Positions 18,906 through 28,295 are shown, numbered from the stretch's first letter. The stretch: DNA of 33,728 nucleotides from Kiritimatiellia bacterium (GCA_017646325.1 JAGCMU010000031.1:1-33728); one strand, 5' to 3'. Numbers and translations are program-made. The notes: generated by a model from the letters alone, not told the origin.

Positions 18906-19867
18906 TGTCAAAACAAACCACTAATAAAATCATCGCGTTTGCGATTATGGCGGCAATGCTTTTTGCCGCTATTTTCACCTTGAAAAAACCGTCGGCGCGT
19001 CTCCATATCGCAAAATGGAATTCCATGGGGACTATCGCCACCATATCGACATACAACAAAAACATTCTTCCTGACATTCAACGCATCGCAAAAACGACTT
19101 TCGACGAGTTTGAGTTTCTCCTCTCGTCTTGGCTACCCGATTCCGAGTTGAATAAAATTTCAAGCCTTGCAGGCACATCAACTGAAAGAGAAATTTCGCC
19201 GCTCGTTACAAACGTCTATTTTTCCGCTTTTGAAATGATGAGGATATCAGAAAACACTTTCAACCCATTCATAAAACCTTTAATGAACCTTTGGGGTTTT
19301 TCTCTTTCTCCCGAAACGAAAGAGATTAAAAAACCTTCTCCTTCCGAAATAAAAAGACTGCTCTTCACGATTGATGACGTATCTTTAAACGGCAATAAAA
19401 TTTCCTTGAAGAAAAAAGGAATGCGTCTTGATCTTGGAGGTATCGCAAAAGGCGCCGCCATTGATGAAGCCCTTTTACGAATCGCTTCACGCTTCCCTGA
19501 CGATTCAGTCATCATCAACTTTGGCGGAAACATCAAATCGCAAAATGCAAAAACGGACAAAACACTTATTCGCAATCCACTCACAAACGGTTACATCTCA
19601 ATAACAAATGATGTTCCTAAAAATTATGCCATCGCAACGAGCGGCGGATACGAGCGCTACGTTGTAATTGACGGAGAAAAAGTTCCGCACATCTTAGACG
19701 GACGAACGGGATATCCGGCAAAGAAAGTAACGTCCGTAAGCGTAATCGCCCCTTCTGCTACTTTGGCCGATGCTTTATCGACCACTCTTTTCATCATGGG
19801 CGAAGAAAAAGGAAGTGACTTTTTGAAAAGCCACTTCCCCGAAGCACAGGCTATCTGGATAAAATAA
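18905..19867 (+). CDS. apbE: FAD:protein FMN transferase (ApbE)
   Basis: A 320-aa ApbE-family enzyme that links FMN covalently to Thr/Ser of flavoproteins such as NqrB/C or RnfD/G, on the outer face of the membrane. An N-terminal membrane/signal segment (IIAFAIMAAMLFAAIF) fits the exported form. Motifs: LDLGGIAKG (175-183), INFGGNI, ATSGGYERY, HILDGRTGYP (262-271) and the ADALSTTLFIMG metal site. ATG 18905 overlaps the stop of the nuclease gene; a longer frame from 18854 lies within that gene and is rejected. No Shine-Dalgarno is visible, so reinitiation is likely. No flavoprotein target is in the window. Confidence 0.95.
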   Translation: MSKQTTNKIIAFAIMAAMLFAAIFTLKKPSARLHIAKWNSMGTIATISTYNKNILPDIQRIAKTTFDEFEFLLSSWLPDSELNKISSLAGTSTEREISPLVTNVYFSAFEMMRISENTFNPFIKPLMNLWGFSLSPETKEIKKPSPSEIKRLLFTIDDVSLNGNKISLKKKGMRLDLGGIAKGAAIDEALLRIASRFPDDSVIINFGGNIKSQNAKTDKTLIRNPLTNGYISITNDVPKNYAIATSGGYERYVVIDGEKVPHILDGRTGYPAKKVTSVSVIAPSATLADALSTTLFIMGEEKGSDFLKSHFPEAQAIWIK

Positions 19868-19890
19868 TCTTTTATCAGGATGTAGAGGTC

Positions 19891-22800
19891 TTATTTGACA
19901 TCTACGACCTTTTCTCCTTCTAAACCTGTCGCGATATCTCTGATTACAACCGTATACGCTCCGAGATCCGAGTATGGGAATTGAAGCGGGATTTCACGTG
20001 TCTTAGGTTCAACGGTGAAGATATTTTCTCTATTTGCAATTATCTTGCCGTCAGGTCCCTTCACGCTCAAACGATAAACACCGCCTTTACGCAAAACCTT
20101 CGTTGAAAGATTCACGTAATCACCGCCCTTGACAGAAGTTTTGTCAATCGCAACGGCCGGTGCCTTTTGTTCCGTTTTGAACTGAGCATAAAGCTTGAAA
20201 GGCCTTTCGAGAGATGCGATATCAACCTTTGTGCCGCGTGTGACAAAGCCCTTATCGCATTCGTAAATCCATCCTTCGCTACCAAACTCAAGCGTTACGG
20301 CTTTACCGCAATTTTTCGCAAGGGTTGTAAAGCCCACTACTTTTTGTTCAGGAGTTTCGCGGACTCTGAGTACGAGACCTAAATCTGGAAGTCCCTTCAC
20401 GCTTTCACGTTGTTTAACACCGACACTTCCGACGATTTCCAACATTTTTTCATCTTCGATAGTGCGGTCGTACTTTATCCACATTCCCTTCAATGGAGCT
20501 TCTTCGCGACGAGCGAGATATTGATCGAGAACACCAGGTTCAATATCCGCATAAATCTTACCGCCGCGCTTCACAAAGTCCTTAAGAGCGGAAACTTCTT
20601 CATCGGAAAGAGATGAAATTCCGGGAAGGAACAAAAGCTTATAATCAGACAGCTTTTTCAAAGTTGTAGGCGTTACAAAGGAAACATCAAGACCTTTACG
20701 GTAGCAGAAGCGAATAATGTCTCTGCCTCCTTCAGAAGGCGACTTGAACTCGTCTGAAAGAGTCGTTGCCAAAGAGCTTGGCCACGAGTAATATATCGCA
20801 AAGCCGTCTTTTCTAAGAGGAGTGCGGATCATGTACGAAGCTAAGCCATGCTTGAGCTGCATGTGGTTTTCATTTATCTTTTGTACGTACGGAGCCAATG
20901 TCAAATCACCGGCAAAAGCCCCTTCCGTACTTCCGATAATACCGGAGAACCACTCATCGGCATTTGCTCTGCCGGTGATAAGATATTCCCATTGATTTCC
21001 AGGGAATCCATCGCGTGACGAACGCAAATATCCGCCCCACCACATACCGCGCACGCGATCGGGGGCGATTGATTTAAGAACTTCATCCAAATAAACATCG
21101 CGGTATGGACCCCAAAACTCAAGATTCTTGACTGTTTCTTCAAGGTTGCCGGCGGGCGAGCCTTCAGCGCCGACACGGGCCTTTGGATCGTACTTCTTAA
21201 TGACTTCACGACACATTTGGAATGTATCGGAATACATTTGCGCTGCATAACTTACCTGATCAAGCCAGCTTGGCCAATCGCCTGCCTTCTTTGATTCAGC
21301 AATCGTCATACGCTTTACCTCGTTAAATGATTTGAGCGTTGTTTTATGAGCATCATTGTATCTTTCGATTGAACCGTAGCGTTTCTTTAAGAAGTCGAAG
21401 AAATATCCATCGTCAATCGCATCGCCAAAGCCGATGTTATGCGTATATGTGCACTCGTCTCCAAGATTGTATACGCTAACGCCATAAGGAGCGCAACGCT
21501 TTACACGCGGAGTAAAGTATTGTTCAAACACCTTGCGGATTTCGGGACGGTAGCAATTGAAATTATTACGAATCTTTTCAAGTTCCGCCTTGTGGGCACT
21601 GTTAGTTCCCTTTGGAAGAGGAGCTGTGCGCCAAGCAGTTCCATTTGTACTTCCACTAAGACAAACACGCGTTATGTACGGTGCTGCGCGTCCGTTGAAA
21701 ATAGCGGAAAGATTTCCAGATTCACCGAGGTGGGTATCATACCCCATCTTCTCGATTACTTGCGGATAGAAAAGTTCCGTTATTCCGCCCTGACCGATAT
21801 CCTCCCACATAATCATCGTGTAATCAGGGAAACGGTGATTCGGGAAGAAAATAAGCTTTCTCTTGGATGCCAACTCTTTTCCGTCAGAAGTGAGAGTCGC
21901 TTTAAAGACACCTGCAAGCGTTTCAAAGTTACGCTTAGGCAAAGAGACCTTCACATTGCGCGCACCCTTTGCAAACGCCTTCTCGCCTTTGATACGGACT
22001 TGAAGATACGGATGGTCTGCAATTTCGTATTTAAGCGTGCCTGATGAAGGAGCAGGATACTGCCATTCAATATTGAATGTCGGGCCAGTCCCTTCTGCGA
22101 CAATCGTCGTATTGGTGCCGTCTATCGTAACATCACCGACGCACGATTCCTTTGCGAACGGATATACCGCGACAAAATCACACTTGTCGCCCTTCATAGG
22201 AATGACATCGAACCAATATTTTCCTGAAGGAACTTTGGTGAGATCTAATTTATAAAGATTCTTTCCGCGTGAAAGTTTCATATGTTCATCAAAAATGACG
22301 GCATTTTCCGTATTGCGAAGGCGAATGCGGGCATTATCGACAAAACCGTTCGCATCATCGACAGAATAAGCAAAGAATGTAGCGTTGTCGGAGAAAGACT
22401 CTCTTTCACGCCCTGAACCGAAATCGATAACGCTTTGGATGTCATTTCCTTGAGCCCAACGTATTATGTTGGCGGCAAATGCCGAACGCGTTTCAAAATT
22501 ACCCTTCCATTCAAGCGACCACGCACCGGGATTTTGGAAATCAATTTCTGCGACACGGCCTTTCCCGAATTCATAAAGAGCCATCTTTGCCTCGGTTGAA
22601 TTCATATTGGGACTCTTGCGAGACGCCTGCTTTACGCCAGGTATTTGAGCGTAAGGAACTAAAGAAGCGAGAGCACGTCTATCGCAATCTTTGCGTACAA
22701 GTTTCTTTGAAAGAGCGGCGTTCAATTTTCCTCCCAAAAGAACAAGTCCTACTCCGTTGTCACGAACACGGCGAAGGATTTCATAGCGGTAGTGTGCAGG

Positions 22801-24264
22801 GATTTTATCAAAGGTAAATCCGTAAAGAACAATCACATTGGGGTTCTTTTCGAGGAGTGTTTCAAATTGCGCTTGCTTATCAAGAAACGTTCCATGTGAA
22901 AGCGGATCTTGATAAATGCCGGTTGCACCAAAGCCACCTGGGTGAAAGAGCGCGTCTTCATATCCAAAACGCTGTTCCAATTCGATGACTTCGCGAAACG
23001 CCGTTCCGATTCCGCAGATAAACAACGGGCGAGATTTTTCTCCGATATTTTTTTCGCACCAATCAAGATGAGGCGTCACATACGCATTCTTAATACGGTT
23101 GTGGCGATACCATCCGTTGTGGCCGTTGTATTTCTTTGGCGGAGTAAGGTCGTACTTTCCTGCAAGAGGCATTTCAATAGGTTCGGCCTTAACGGTTTTA
23201 TCTGTAAGAGAACTTGCCTTAATTTCGTATGAAAGGATGCGAACCTTGTCTACAATTTCGCGGAACTGCTTGATGGAAGCGAAAGAAGCATCGTATTTTG
23301 CAAGCTCGTTCGTATAAGAAACTTTTAAGGAAGCGAGACTCTTTGCAATATCAGAGCGTTTTGATTTGGCAACTTTCTCTTCAAGCTGAGATACTTTATC
23401 GAGAAACTCCTTTTCAAGGTTTTTCTTTTCGGCGTCAAGATCGCTGATATGCGTGCCTGTAAGATCGTGAACATAAACCTTGCCGTCAATCATGATTCCC
23501 CAAAGAATATTAAGGCGGGATTCAAGAAGAGAGAGTACTTTCTTTGCATCGGGCTTTGTTCCATCGGAAAAATAAAGATATCCGAACTTATTGGAAGCAT
23601 ACCCTGACGCACCTGGAGCACTTGTGGAAAAGCCCTTCCCCCAGCCAAGAGCGCCAAACCTAAAACGAGAATGGTTGAATGTCCAAATATCACCAGGCTT
23701 TGGCCCTTGACGATTATGGAAGGCGCTCCAAGGAACAAAAAATTCAACCTCCCAGCGGTCATCCAAAATCTTCGCCGCGCATGAAAGACCTGACGCCATC
23801 CAATTTTGATCCATGTTGGCACTATCCATACGCCACGCAGAATCGTATTTACCTAAGGAGTTTACGATAAATTTATAATAACCGATACCGGCCGCTTCAG
23901 GGTCAAAATATATTTCGCCACTATCGTCTGTCCAAATATCACCTTGAAAGTTCTTCGTACAATTTTGGCGCAATTTGGAAATATTGTCTTCCCAGTTTCT
24001 AATACCCGTATAAATACCTTTATCATCATAAACGATCATACAATCCGTCTTCGTATTAGTTACACGACGAGGATTAGGCTTGTGGTATTCATAATAATCA
24101 GAATGGACATGCGCCGTCTTCCAGCACTCATCATCAAGAAGACCATCCATCTTGGGGGATTCTTTCGCAGGCATTGCCACTTGAAAAGCGAGTTCTCTCA
24201 ATTCCGCGCCATTTACACCAAGTGCCGCAAACAATGAAGTTAATCCAACAACAATTTTTTTCAT
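19891..24264 (-). CDS. Large exported GH42-like protein with CBM9-like N-terminus
   Basis: A 1457-aa secreted protein. The signal peptide MKKIVVGLTSLFAALGVNGA precedes a CBM9/DOMON-like domain (~25-235: DGLLDDECWKTA, VYDDKGIYTGI). A charged coiled coil follows (~275-345). A flavodoxin/GATase-like domain covers ~400-620. A TIM-barrel region (~850-1150) recalls GH42: YNLGDECTYTH with Glu937, then FLKKRYGSIERYNDAHKT, and STEGAFAGD with Glu1114. The Glu spacing of 177 residues suits a GH42-type acid/base and nucleophile pair (inferred). A second GATase-like domain (~1182-1250) matches the beta-galactosidase trimerisation fold, and two beta-sandwich stretches end the protein. ATG 24264 has GAGGA upstream. 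The substrate is unknown; beta-galactoside cleavage is a guess from the fold. Confidence 0.8.
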   Translation of the reverse strand: MKKIVVGLTSLFAALGVNGAELRELAFQVAMPAKESPKMDGLLDDECWKTAHVHSDYYEYHKPNPRRVTNTKTDCMIVYDDKGIYTGIRNWEDNISKLRQNCTKNFQGDIWTDDSGEIYFDPEAAGIGYYKFIVNSLGKYDSAWRMDSANMDQNWMASGLSCAAKILDDRWEVEFFVPWSAFHNRQGPKPGDIWTFNHSRFRFGALGWGKGFSTSAPGASGYASNKFGYLYFSDGTKPDAKKVLSLLESRLNILWGIMIDGKVYVHDLTGTHISDLDAEKKNLEKEFLDKVSQLEEKVAKSKRSDIAKSLASLKVSYTNELAKYDASFASIKQFREIVDKVRILSYEIKASSLTDKTVKAEPIEMPLAGKYDLTPPKKYNGHNGWYRHNRIKNAYVTPHLDWCEKNIGEKSRPLFICGIGTAFREVIELEQRFGYEDALFHPGGFGATGIYQDPLSHGTFLDKQAQFETLLEKNPNVIVLYGFTFDKIPAHYRYEILRRVRDNGVGLVLLGGKLNAALSKKLVRKDCDRRALASLVPYAQIPGVKQASRKSPNMNSTEAKMALYEFGKGRVAEIDFQNPGAWSLEWKGNFETRSAFAANIIRWAQGNDIQSVIDFGSGRERESFSDNATFFAYSVDDANGFVDNARIRLRNTENAVIFDEHMKLSRGKNLYKLDLTKVPSGKYWFDVIPMKGDKCDFVAVYPFAKESCVGDVTIDGTNTTIVAEGTGPTFNIEWQYPAPSSGTLKYEIADHPYLQVRIKGEKAFAKGARNVKVSLPKRNFETLAGVFKATLTSDGKELASKRKLIFFPNHRFPDYTMIMWEDIGQGGITELFYPQVIEKMGYDTHLGESGNLSAIFNGRAAPYITRVCLSGSTNGTAWRTAPLPKGTNSAHKAELEKIRNNFNCYRPEIRKVFEQYFTPRVKRCAPYGVSVYNLGDECTYTHNIGFGDAIDDGYFFDFLKKRYGSIERYNDAHKTTLKSFNEVKRMTIAESKKAGDWPSWLDQVSYAAQMYSDTFQMCREVIKKYDPKARVGAEGSPAGNLEETVKNLEFWGPYRDVYLDEVLKSIAPDRVRGMWWGGYLRSSRDGFPGNQWEYLITGRANADEWFSGIIGSTEGAFAGDLTLAPYVQKINENHMQLKHGLASYMIRTPLRKDGFAIYYSWPSSLATTLSDEFKSPSEGGRDIIRFCYRKGLDVSFVTPTTLKKLSDYKLLFLPGISSLSDEEVSALKDFVKRGGKIYADIEPGVLDQYLARREEAPLKGMWIKYDRTIEDEKMLEIVGSVGVKQRESVKGLPDLGLVLRVRETPEQKVVGFTTLAKNCGKAVTLEFGSEGWIYECDKGFVTRGTKVDIASLERPFKLYAQFKTEQKAPAVAIDKTSVKGGDYVNLSTKVLRKGGVYRLSVKGPDGKIIANRENIFTVEPKTREIPLQFPYSDLGAYTVVIRDIATGLEGEKVVDVK

Positions 24265-24301
24265 ACATAAGTCCTCTTTATACGTTCAAAAAACTCCTAC
24301 A

Positions 24302-24310
24302 ATTCTACCA
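24302..24310 (-). promoter_or_regulatory. Extended -10 promoter of the GH42-like gene
   Basis: Minus strand TGGTAGAAT: a five-of-six -10 box with the TGn extension, about 38 bp before ATG 24264. It has the same TGG-extended layout as the gyrB promoter. No good -35 is seen. Confidence 0.5.
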
Positions 24311-24330
24311 AAAGATAAGTGTTTAGCGGT

Positions 24331-24375
24331 AAAAAAAAGACGCGTCCTCCTTCAAAAAGAAGAACACGCCTTTTT
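24331..24375 (-). terminator. Terminator of the sugar-enzyme operon
   Basis: After the dehydrogenase stop (24392) the minus strand forms an imperfect hairpin, with arms GCGTGTTCTTC and GAAGGAGGACGC, followed by eight T. The plus strand has five T on its other side, so it may also stop weak opposing transcription. Confidence 0.65.
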
Positions 24376-24391
24376 GACGATCACCTTTTGA

Positions 24392-25492
24392 TCAATCGTT
24401 CACGAATGCAATTTTGAGACCCTTCATAGAAATGTTCATCTCCATTGCATCGTTCATTTCGTCCAATTTGTATTTATGCGTAATCAAGTCGGTAATTGGG
24501 AATCCGCGCTCCTGTGATTCCTTGAGGAAGTCGAAGCTCTGCACCCAATCCTTTGCCTGATACGTCCAGCTGCCGACGGCCTTGACCTGCTTGTTGCACA
24601 TATCAATGTGGGGGTTGTAAGTCGTATCGCCGTTGTTCACAAAGAATCCCAATTCGCAGAAGCTGCCGCCTCGGCGAATATAACTCCATGCCTTTGTTGC
24701 GGCCTTTGGAGAACCTGTGCATTGGAACACCATTTCAGCGCCTTCGCCTCCTGTAATCTTTTTCACCTGCTCCGTGGCATCGATATCAAGACCATTGACC
24801 GTATAACGGGCGCCGAGCTTCTTTGCAAATTCCAAACGGTTCGCGTCAGTATCGCAGGCGATAATGTTTCTTACACCAAGACAACGGACCATATTGAGAA
24901 GAAGAAGCCCGATAGGACCACACCCCTGCACCAATACATAACTGTTGAATTTGAAATTGAAAATCTGTTTAGCCTGTTCAACTGCGTGAACGATAACTGC
25001 CGCAGGCTCGATAAGGATGCGCAAATCACGGTCCATATCGGAGACATTAAAGACAACCCCGCCTGCATTGACTTTCATATACTCGCCGAACCAGCCGTTG
25101 AGATAATGCTTCTCACCTGGCAACAATCCAAAAATTTCTCCGTTGTTGCAAAGCTCCATAATTTCAGGATGGTATGAGCAGGTATCGCAAGTTCCGCAGG
25201 ATTTCAAACCCGTCACGATCTTGTCTCCGACCTTGAGTTCTTTGCCCATGAAATCCTTTGTGACATTCTTGCCGAGTGCAACGACCTCGCCCGTTCCTTC
25301 GTGGCCGAGCTGAACGGGACAAATACCAAAGGGGTCGCCCTTATATTCGTGGACGTCAGTTCCGCAAATACCGCAACCTTCAACCTTTACGAGAATTTCG
25401 TCATCTCCAATAGTTGGAATTGCAACTTCCTTAACCTCCATCTTTTTTGGTTCAACCAAAACAGACACTTTGCATTTTTCTGGTATAGACAT
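24392..25492 (-). CDS. Zinc-binding medium-chain alcohol/polyol dehydrogenase
   Basis: A 366-aa MDR-superfamily NAD(P)-dependent dehydrogenase. Catalytic zinc site: CGICGTDVHE (Cys43) and GHE (His64, Glu65). Structural zinc site: Cys99, 102, 105 and 115; the last spacing is two residues longer than in classic ADHs. The nucleotide loop is VQGCGPIGLL. The closest known types are sorbitol/threonine/galactitol-1-phosphate dehydrogenases, so a polyol or sugar is the likely substrate. ATG 25492 has AAGGAG upstream. It is the last gene of a four-gene operon with isomerase, kinase and aldolase, which suggests it feeds or drains a ketose pathway. The exact substrate is unknown. Confidence 0.9.
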   Translation of the reverse strand: MSIPEKCKVSVLVEPKKMEVKEVAIPTIGDDEILVKVEGCGICGTDVHEYKGDPFGICPVQLGHEGTGEVVALGKNVTKDFMGKELKVGDKIVTGLKSCGTCDTCSYHPEIMELCNNGEIFGLLPGEKHYLNGWFGEYMKVNAGGVVFNVSDMDRDLRILIEPAAVIVHAVEQAKQIFNFKFNSYVLVQGCGPIGLLLLNMVRCLGVRNIIACDTDANRLEFAKKLGARYTVNGLDIDATEQVKKITGGEGAEMVFQCTGSPKAATKAWSYIRRGGSFCELGFFVNNGDTTYNPHIDMCNKQVKAVGSWTYQAKDWVQSFDFLKESQERGFPITDLITHKYKLDEMNDAMEMNISMKGLKIAFVND

Positions 25493-25508
25493 TTTATTCT
25501 CCTTTTTT

Positions 25509-26366
25509 TTAAGCTTTACCTACAGATCCAAAAAGCTGAAGCTTATTCAATACACATGCCTTGATCTCAGCAACCTTTGCATTGCGCGTTTCAAGATAGT
25601 CGCTTGTAACAGGATGCTCCGGATCAAGCTTCGCACACTGCGCGCGCATCGCACGCATACCTGCGAGGCACAAATCTGTATGAATATTGAGTTTTGCAAT
25701 ACCGTCGCGAATGGCATTGCGGAAATCGTCGTCTGAAAGACCGCTGCCTCCGTGAAGCACTAATGGCGTATCCAAGGCGGTGCGAATATCGCGAAGGCGC
25801 TCGAGGTTGAGTTTTGGTTTTGCCTTGTAGACACCGTGAGCAGTTCCGACGGAAACTGCGAGAGCGTCAACGCCTGTCGCCTTTTGAAATTCAACTGCCT
25901 CTTCAACCGTCGTATACATCGCGTCGTTGCCTTCATCGCCAGTCGACGTTTGCCCTACGTGGCCAATCTCGCCTTCAACGGAAATACCAAGCGAATGAGC
26001 GATTTTAACGATCTCCCGTGTCTCTGAAATATTTTCCTCATAAGGCTTTACCGATGCGTCAAACATTACAGAAGAAAAACCCATTTTCATTGCCTCTAAA
26101 GTGCGATCGAAAGTAAGGCCGTGATCGTAATGAACAACCACCGGCACGCTCGCGCGCTTGGCGGCGGCGATGAGAGATGGGGAAATGAGCGGCAAATCGC
26201 CAAAGGGCAAAAGAACCTCCGCAGTACCGATTACAATTGGACTGCGAGCTTCTTCCGCCGCTGAAATGGCAGCCTCCAACATATCTGTATCGTGCGTATT
26301 GAATAGGCCTACCGCGTAATGCTCCTTTTGCGCTTGACGCAACACATCATTTAAATTTACTAACAT
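25509..26366 (-). CDS. Class II ketose-bisphosphate aldolase (Fba/GatY/KbaY family)
   Basis: A 285-aa zinc-dependent aldolase that splits a ketose-1,6-bisphosphate into DHAP and glyceraldehyde-3-phosphate. Active-site residues: HYDHG with Asp81 as proton donor and His82 binding zinc, SVEGEIG (131-133 region), GTAHG with His177, and HGGSG with His205. Size and pattern match both fructose- and tagatose-bisphosphate aldolases, which sequence by eye cannot separate. Its ATG (26366) lies 20 nt inside the end of the PfkB kinase gene, a strong sign of coupled expression. The kinase probably makes its substrate. Confidence 0.93.
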   Translation of the reverse strand: MLVNLNDVLRQAQKEHYAVGLFNTHDTDMLEAAISAAEEARSPIVIGTAEVLLPFGDLPLISPSLIAAAKRASVPVVVHYDHGLTFDRTLEAMKMGFSSVMFDASVKPYEENISETREIVKIAHSLGISVEGEIGHVGQTSTGDEGNDAMYTTVEEAVEFQKATGVDALAVSVGTAHGVYKAKPKLNLERLRDIRTALDTPLVLHGGSGLSDDDFRNAIRDGIAKLNIHTDLCLAGMRAMRAQCAKLDPEHPVTSDYLETRNAKVAEIKACVLNKLQLFGSVGKA

Positions 26367-27294
26367 ATTCTCTTAATTCCTTTTCCGTTTTCATTCCTTC
26401 TGTAGCACCTGGTTCGGAAAGAGCTCCGACAGATGCAATTCCACCAAGATCCAAAATATTCAAGTCGCTTTCCCCTCGGAATATTCCCGTAAGAGCTCCA
26501 GCGCAAAATGCATCCCCTGCTCCCGTCTTGCCCTTTATGAGTTCATCAGGGATTGCGACAGATGGCAGTTCTACGACTTCGCCGCCACGGCGAAGCGTAA
26601 TCCCCTTTTCAGGCATATGGATGACGACTCTTTCCCGAACGCCAAGCTCGAGAAGTTTTTCGCACAATTTGCAAGGCTCGACATCCATCCCTGCAATGCG
26701 GGAAGCTTCAACCTCGTTGACAATCAAGTAATCGACGTAGGCGAGGCAATCCCGGACTAAAGAATAACGATTTGAATTTTCAGTGACTAAATCAATGGCC
26801 GTATACACTCCGCGTTTTTTGAGTTCTCTCAAAATACGAAGCCCGTCTCCATTGTCGATTTTATCGAGCAATAAAAAATATCCTAAAAGAACGATATCGC
26901 CTTCATTGACAAGTTCGAACGGAAAATCATCATACCCCCATTCGGCACTTGCACCAGGAAAAGTGAAAAACGTTCTTTCTCCTCCCGCAACACTCATTAC
27001 CTCCGTAAAAGATGTTACGGATTTTTTTGACACCTTAATACCGCTGACATCGACATTATCACGTTGCAACTCAGAAACGACGTATCGGCCATCGTCATCA
27101 TCTCCGATCATTCCAAATGCCGAAACGGGGATATCGGGCGCGAAACGGCGGATGTCGCGCCCCGTATTGTGAACCATCCCACCGCCAGCACGGGAAAGAG
27201 ATTGGATTTGCACCAACTCGCCCGCGCCAGGGTAAGAATCAATCCCGTAAATTCTATCAACGAGAATGGAACCAGCTACAACGATCTTTCTCAT
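26347..27294 (-). CDS. PfkB-family carbohydrate kinase
   Basis: A 315-aa ribokinase-fold kinase. The N-terminal GSILVDRIYGIDSYP and AGGGMVHNTGRD form the sugar site, and TGAGDAFCAG carries the catalytic base Asp261. The family includes 1-phosphofructokinase, tagatose-6-phosphate kinase and several nucleoside or ketohexose kinases. Next to an aldolase and a NagB-like isomerase, a ketohexose phosphate is the best guess: tagatose-6-P or fructose-6-P to the bisphosphate. The start at 27294 overlaps the upstream TGA as TGATG, and the 3' end overlaps the aldolase gene by 20 nt. Confidence 0.92.
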   Translation of the reverse strand: MRKIVVAGSILVDRIYGIDSYPGAGELVQIQSLSRAGGGMVHNTGRDIRRFAPDIPVSAFGMIGDDDDGRYVVSELQRDNVDVSGIKVSKKSVTSFTEVMSVAGGERTFFTFPGASAEWGYDDFPFELVNEGDIVLLGYFLLLDKIDNGDGLRILRELKKRGVYTAIDLVTENSNRYSLVRDCLAYVDYLIVNEVEASRIAGMDVEPCKLCEKLLELGVRERVVIHMPEKGITLRRGGEVVELPSVAIPDELIKGKTGAGDAFCAGALTGIFRGESDLNILDLGGIASVGALSEPGATEGMKTEKELREYVSKFK

Positions 27295-28238
27295 CAGTTT
27301 GCTTCAGGTACCAATGGGCCTGCAAGTTCTTTGAGGAAGAAAAGTCTGCCAGGAAGCGTAGGAATCCAGCTCGATGTAATCCAGCGGGTCGGCCCGTATC
27401 TAAGAGTCATCCAAAGGGACATTCCCTGCCATTGCATTCCACGACCGTAAATTCCGTCAGCGCCGCCGATTGCGTAATCTGCCTCAAACATTATGCCTGG
27501 CCCGATTGTGTTTGCTCTACAAGGAACGAGCGTCGTGCGTGATTTGAACGAGGTTTGCGCATTTTGCTCGATCGTTAATGGATGAAGCTGAACGCCAATG
27601 CGGTATGGCTGCTTTTTCCATTCCGCATCAGTTTTGAATTCGCCGCCGATTTGCGGCTCCCAGAATGCGATATGACACATACGGCCGATGCCGTAGACCA
27701 AAACGAGCTTCGCGCCTTCTTTTTTGAGAGCGGCGATTTTCGCTGGATAAGTCGGAAGATTTTTCTTCGTTGCGAAATTGCGGTGTTCAACAGGAACTGT
27801 CAACTTGCCGAGCGGATTGTAAAATGCCTGCTCCATCGCATATTGGAAAGATGCTTCGCCAACGAGCGTGTTGCCCTTTGCATCCGCCCATTCATCCATA
27901 TTAAAGCACCATACGTGGTTACAGTCGACATTCCATTCCTTAAGGAAATATACGGCCCACTTATACATACCCATCGGCCCGACAGGAAGAATGAATGCAA
28001 TCTTTTCGCCGCGCTCTTTTGCGCACTTTATTTCATTTGCAATCTCGTGGCCCATCTTCACTTCAAATTCAATAAGATCGTCGCATTGAACAGGCTGAAA
28101 GTTTTTATTCCAGAATTTTTGCACCTTGCACACATCTGAAGGTTTGTTGGCGCAGCACTTGTCGATTTTCTTCATATCCCATCCCTTAGGGTAAAAACCT
28201 TCAAGGAGCGATCCTTTGACAGTAGACATAAAATCCAT
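27294..28238 (-). CDS. NagB-like glucosamine/galactosamine-6-phosphate isomerase or deaminase family protein
   Basis: A 314-aa protein of the NagB/6-phosphogluconolactonase fold. FNMDEW (Asp115) matches NagB FNMDEY with its catalytic Asp. [13 protein letters not shown] (183-195) matches GIG.DGHIAFNEP: His189 and Glu194 are kept, but the Asp that partners His is Met187 and the following Gly is Cys. It is longer than E. coli NagB (266 aa), with an extra N-terminal ~50 residues and insertions. A changed substrate or mechanism is therefore possible. An in-frame TTG at 28268 exists, but ATG 28238 has AAAGGA at proper spacing and is chosen. It is the first gene of the operon, under the -10 box at 28290 and the dyad at 28262-28280. 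Confidence 0.85.
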   Translation of the reverse strand: MDFMSTVKGSLLEGFYPKGWDMKKIDKCCANKPSDVCKVQKFWNKNFQPVQCDDLIEFEVKMGHEIANEIKCAKERGEKIAFILPVGPMGMYKWAVYFLKEWNVDCNHVWCFNMDEWADAKGNTLVGEASFQYAMEQAFYNPLGKLTVPVEHRNFATKKNLPTYPAKIAALKKEGAKLVLVYGIGRMCHIAFWEPQIGGEFKTDAEWKKQPYRIGVQLHPLTIEQNAQTSFKSRTTLVPCRANTIGPGIMFEADYAIGGADGIYGRGMQWQGMSLWMTLRYGPTRWITSSWIPTLPGRLFFLKELAGPLVPEAN

Positions 28239-28261
28239 AACACATTTCCTTTCATTTTTAC

Positions 28262-28280
28262 CGGTCAACTTATTTAACCG
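28262..28280. promoter_or_regulatory. Operator-like dyad at the sugar-operon start site
   Basis: CGGTCAA (28262-28268) and TTAACCG (28274-28280) form a 7-5-7 inverted repeat with one mismatch. It starts about 10 bp after the -10 box and lies at or just past the expected transcription start, where a repressor would block. The regulator is not in the window. Confidence 0.5.
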
Positions 28281-28289
28281 TATGAAAGA

Positions 28290-28295
28290 ATTATA
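28290..28295 (-). promoter_or_regulatory. -10 box of the sugar-enzyme operon
   Basis: Minus strand consensus TATAAT; the -35 region is weak. The predicted start near 28283 gives a leader of about 45 nt with AAAGGA before ATG 28238. A poor -35 would fit activator-dependent or regulated expression. Confidence 0.55.

Noticed and set aside
17826-19867. Nuclease plus ApbE as a toxin-immunity or defence island.
   Set aside because: ApbE is a flavin transferase, no immunity or toxin-export signal is seen, and no mobile-element genes are near.
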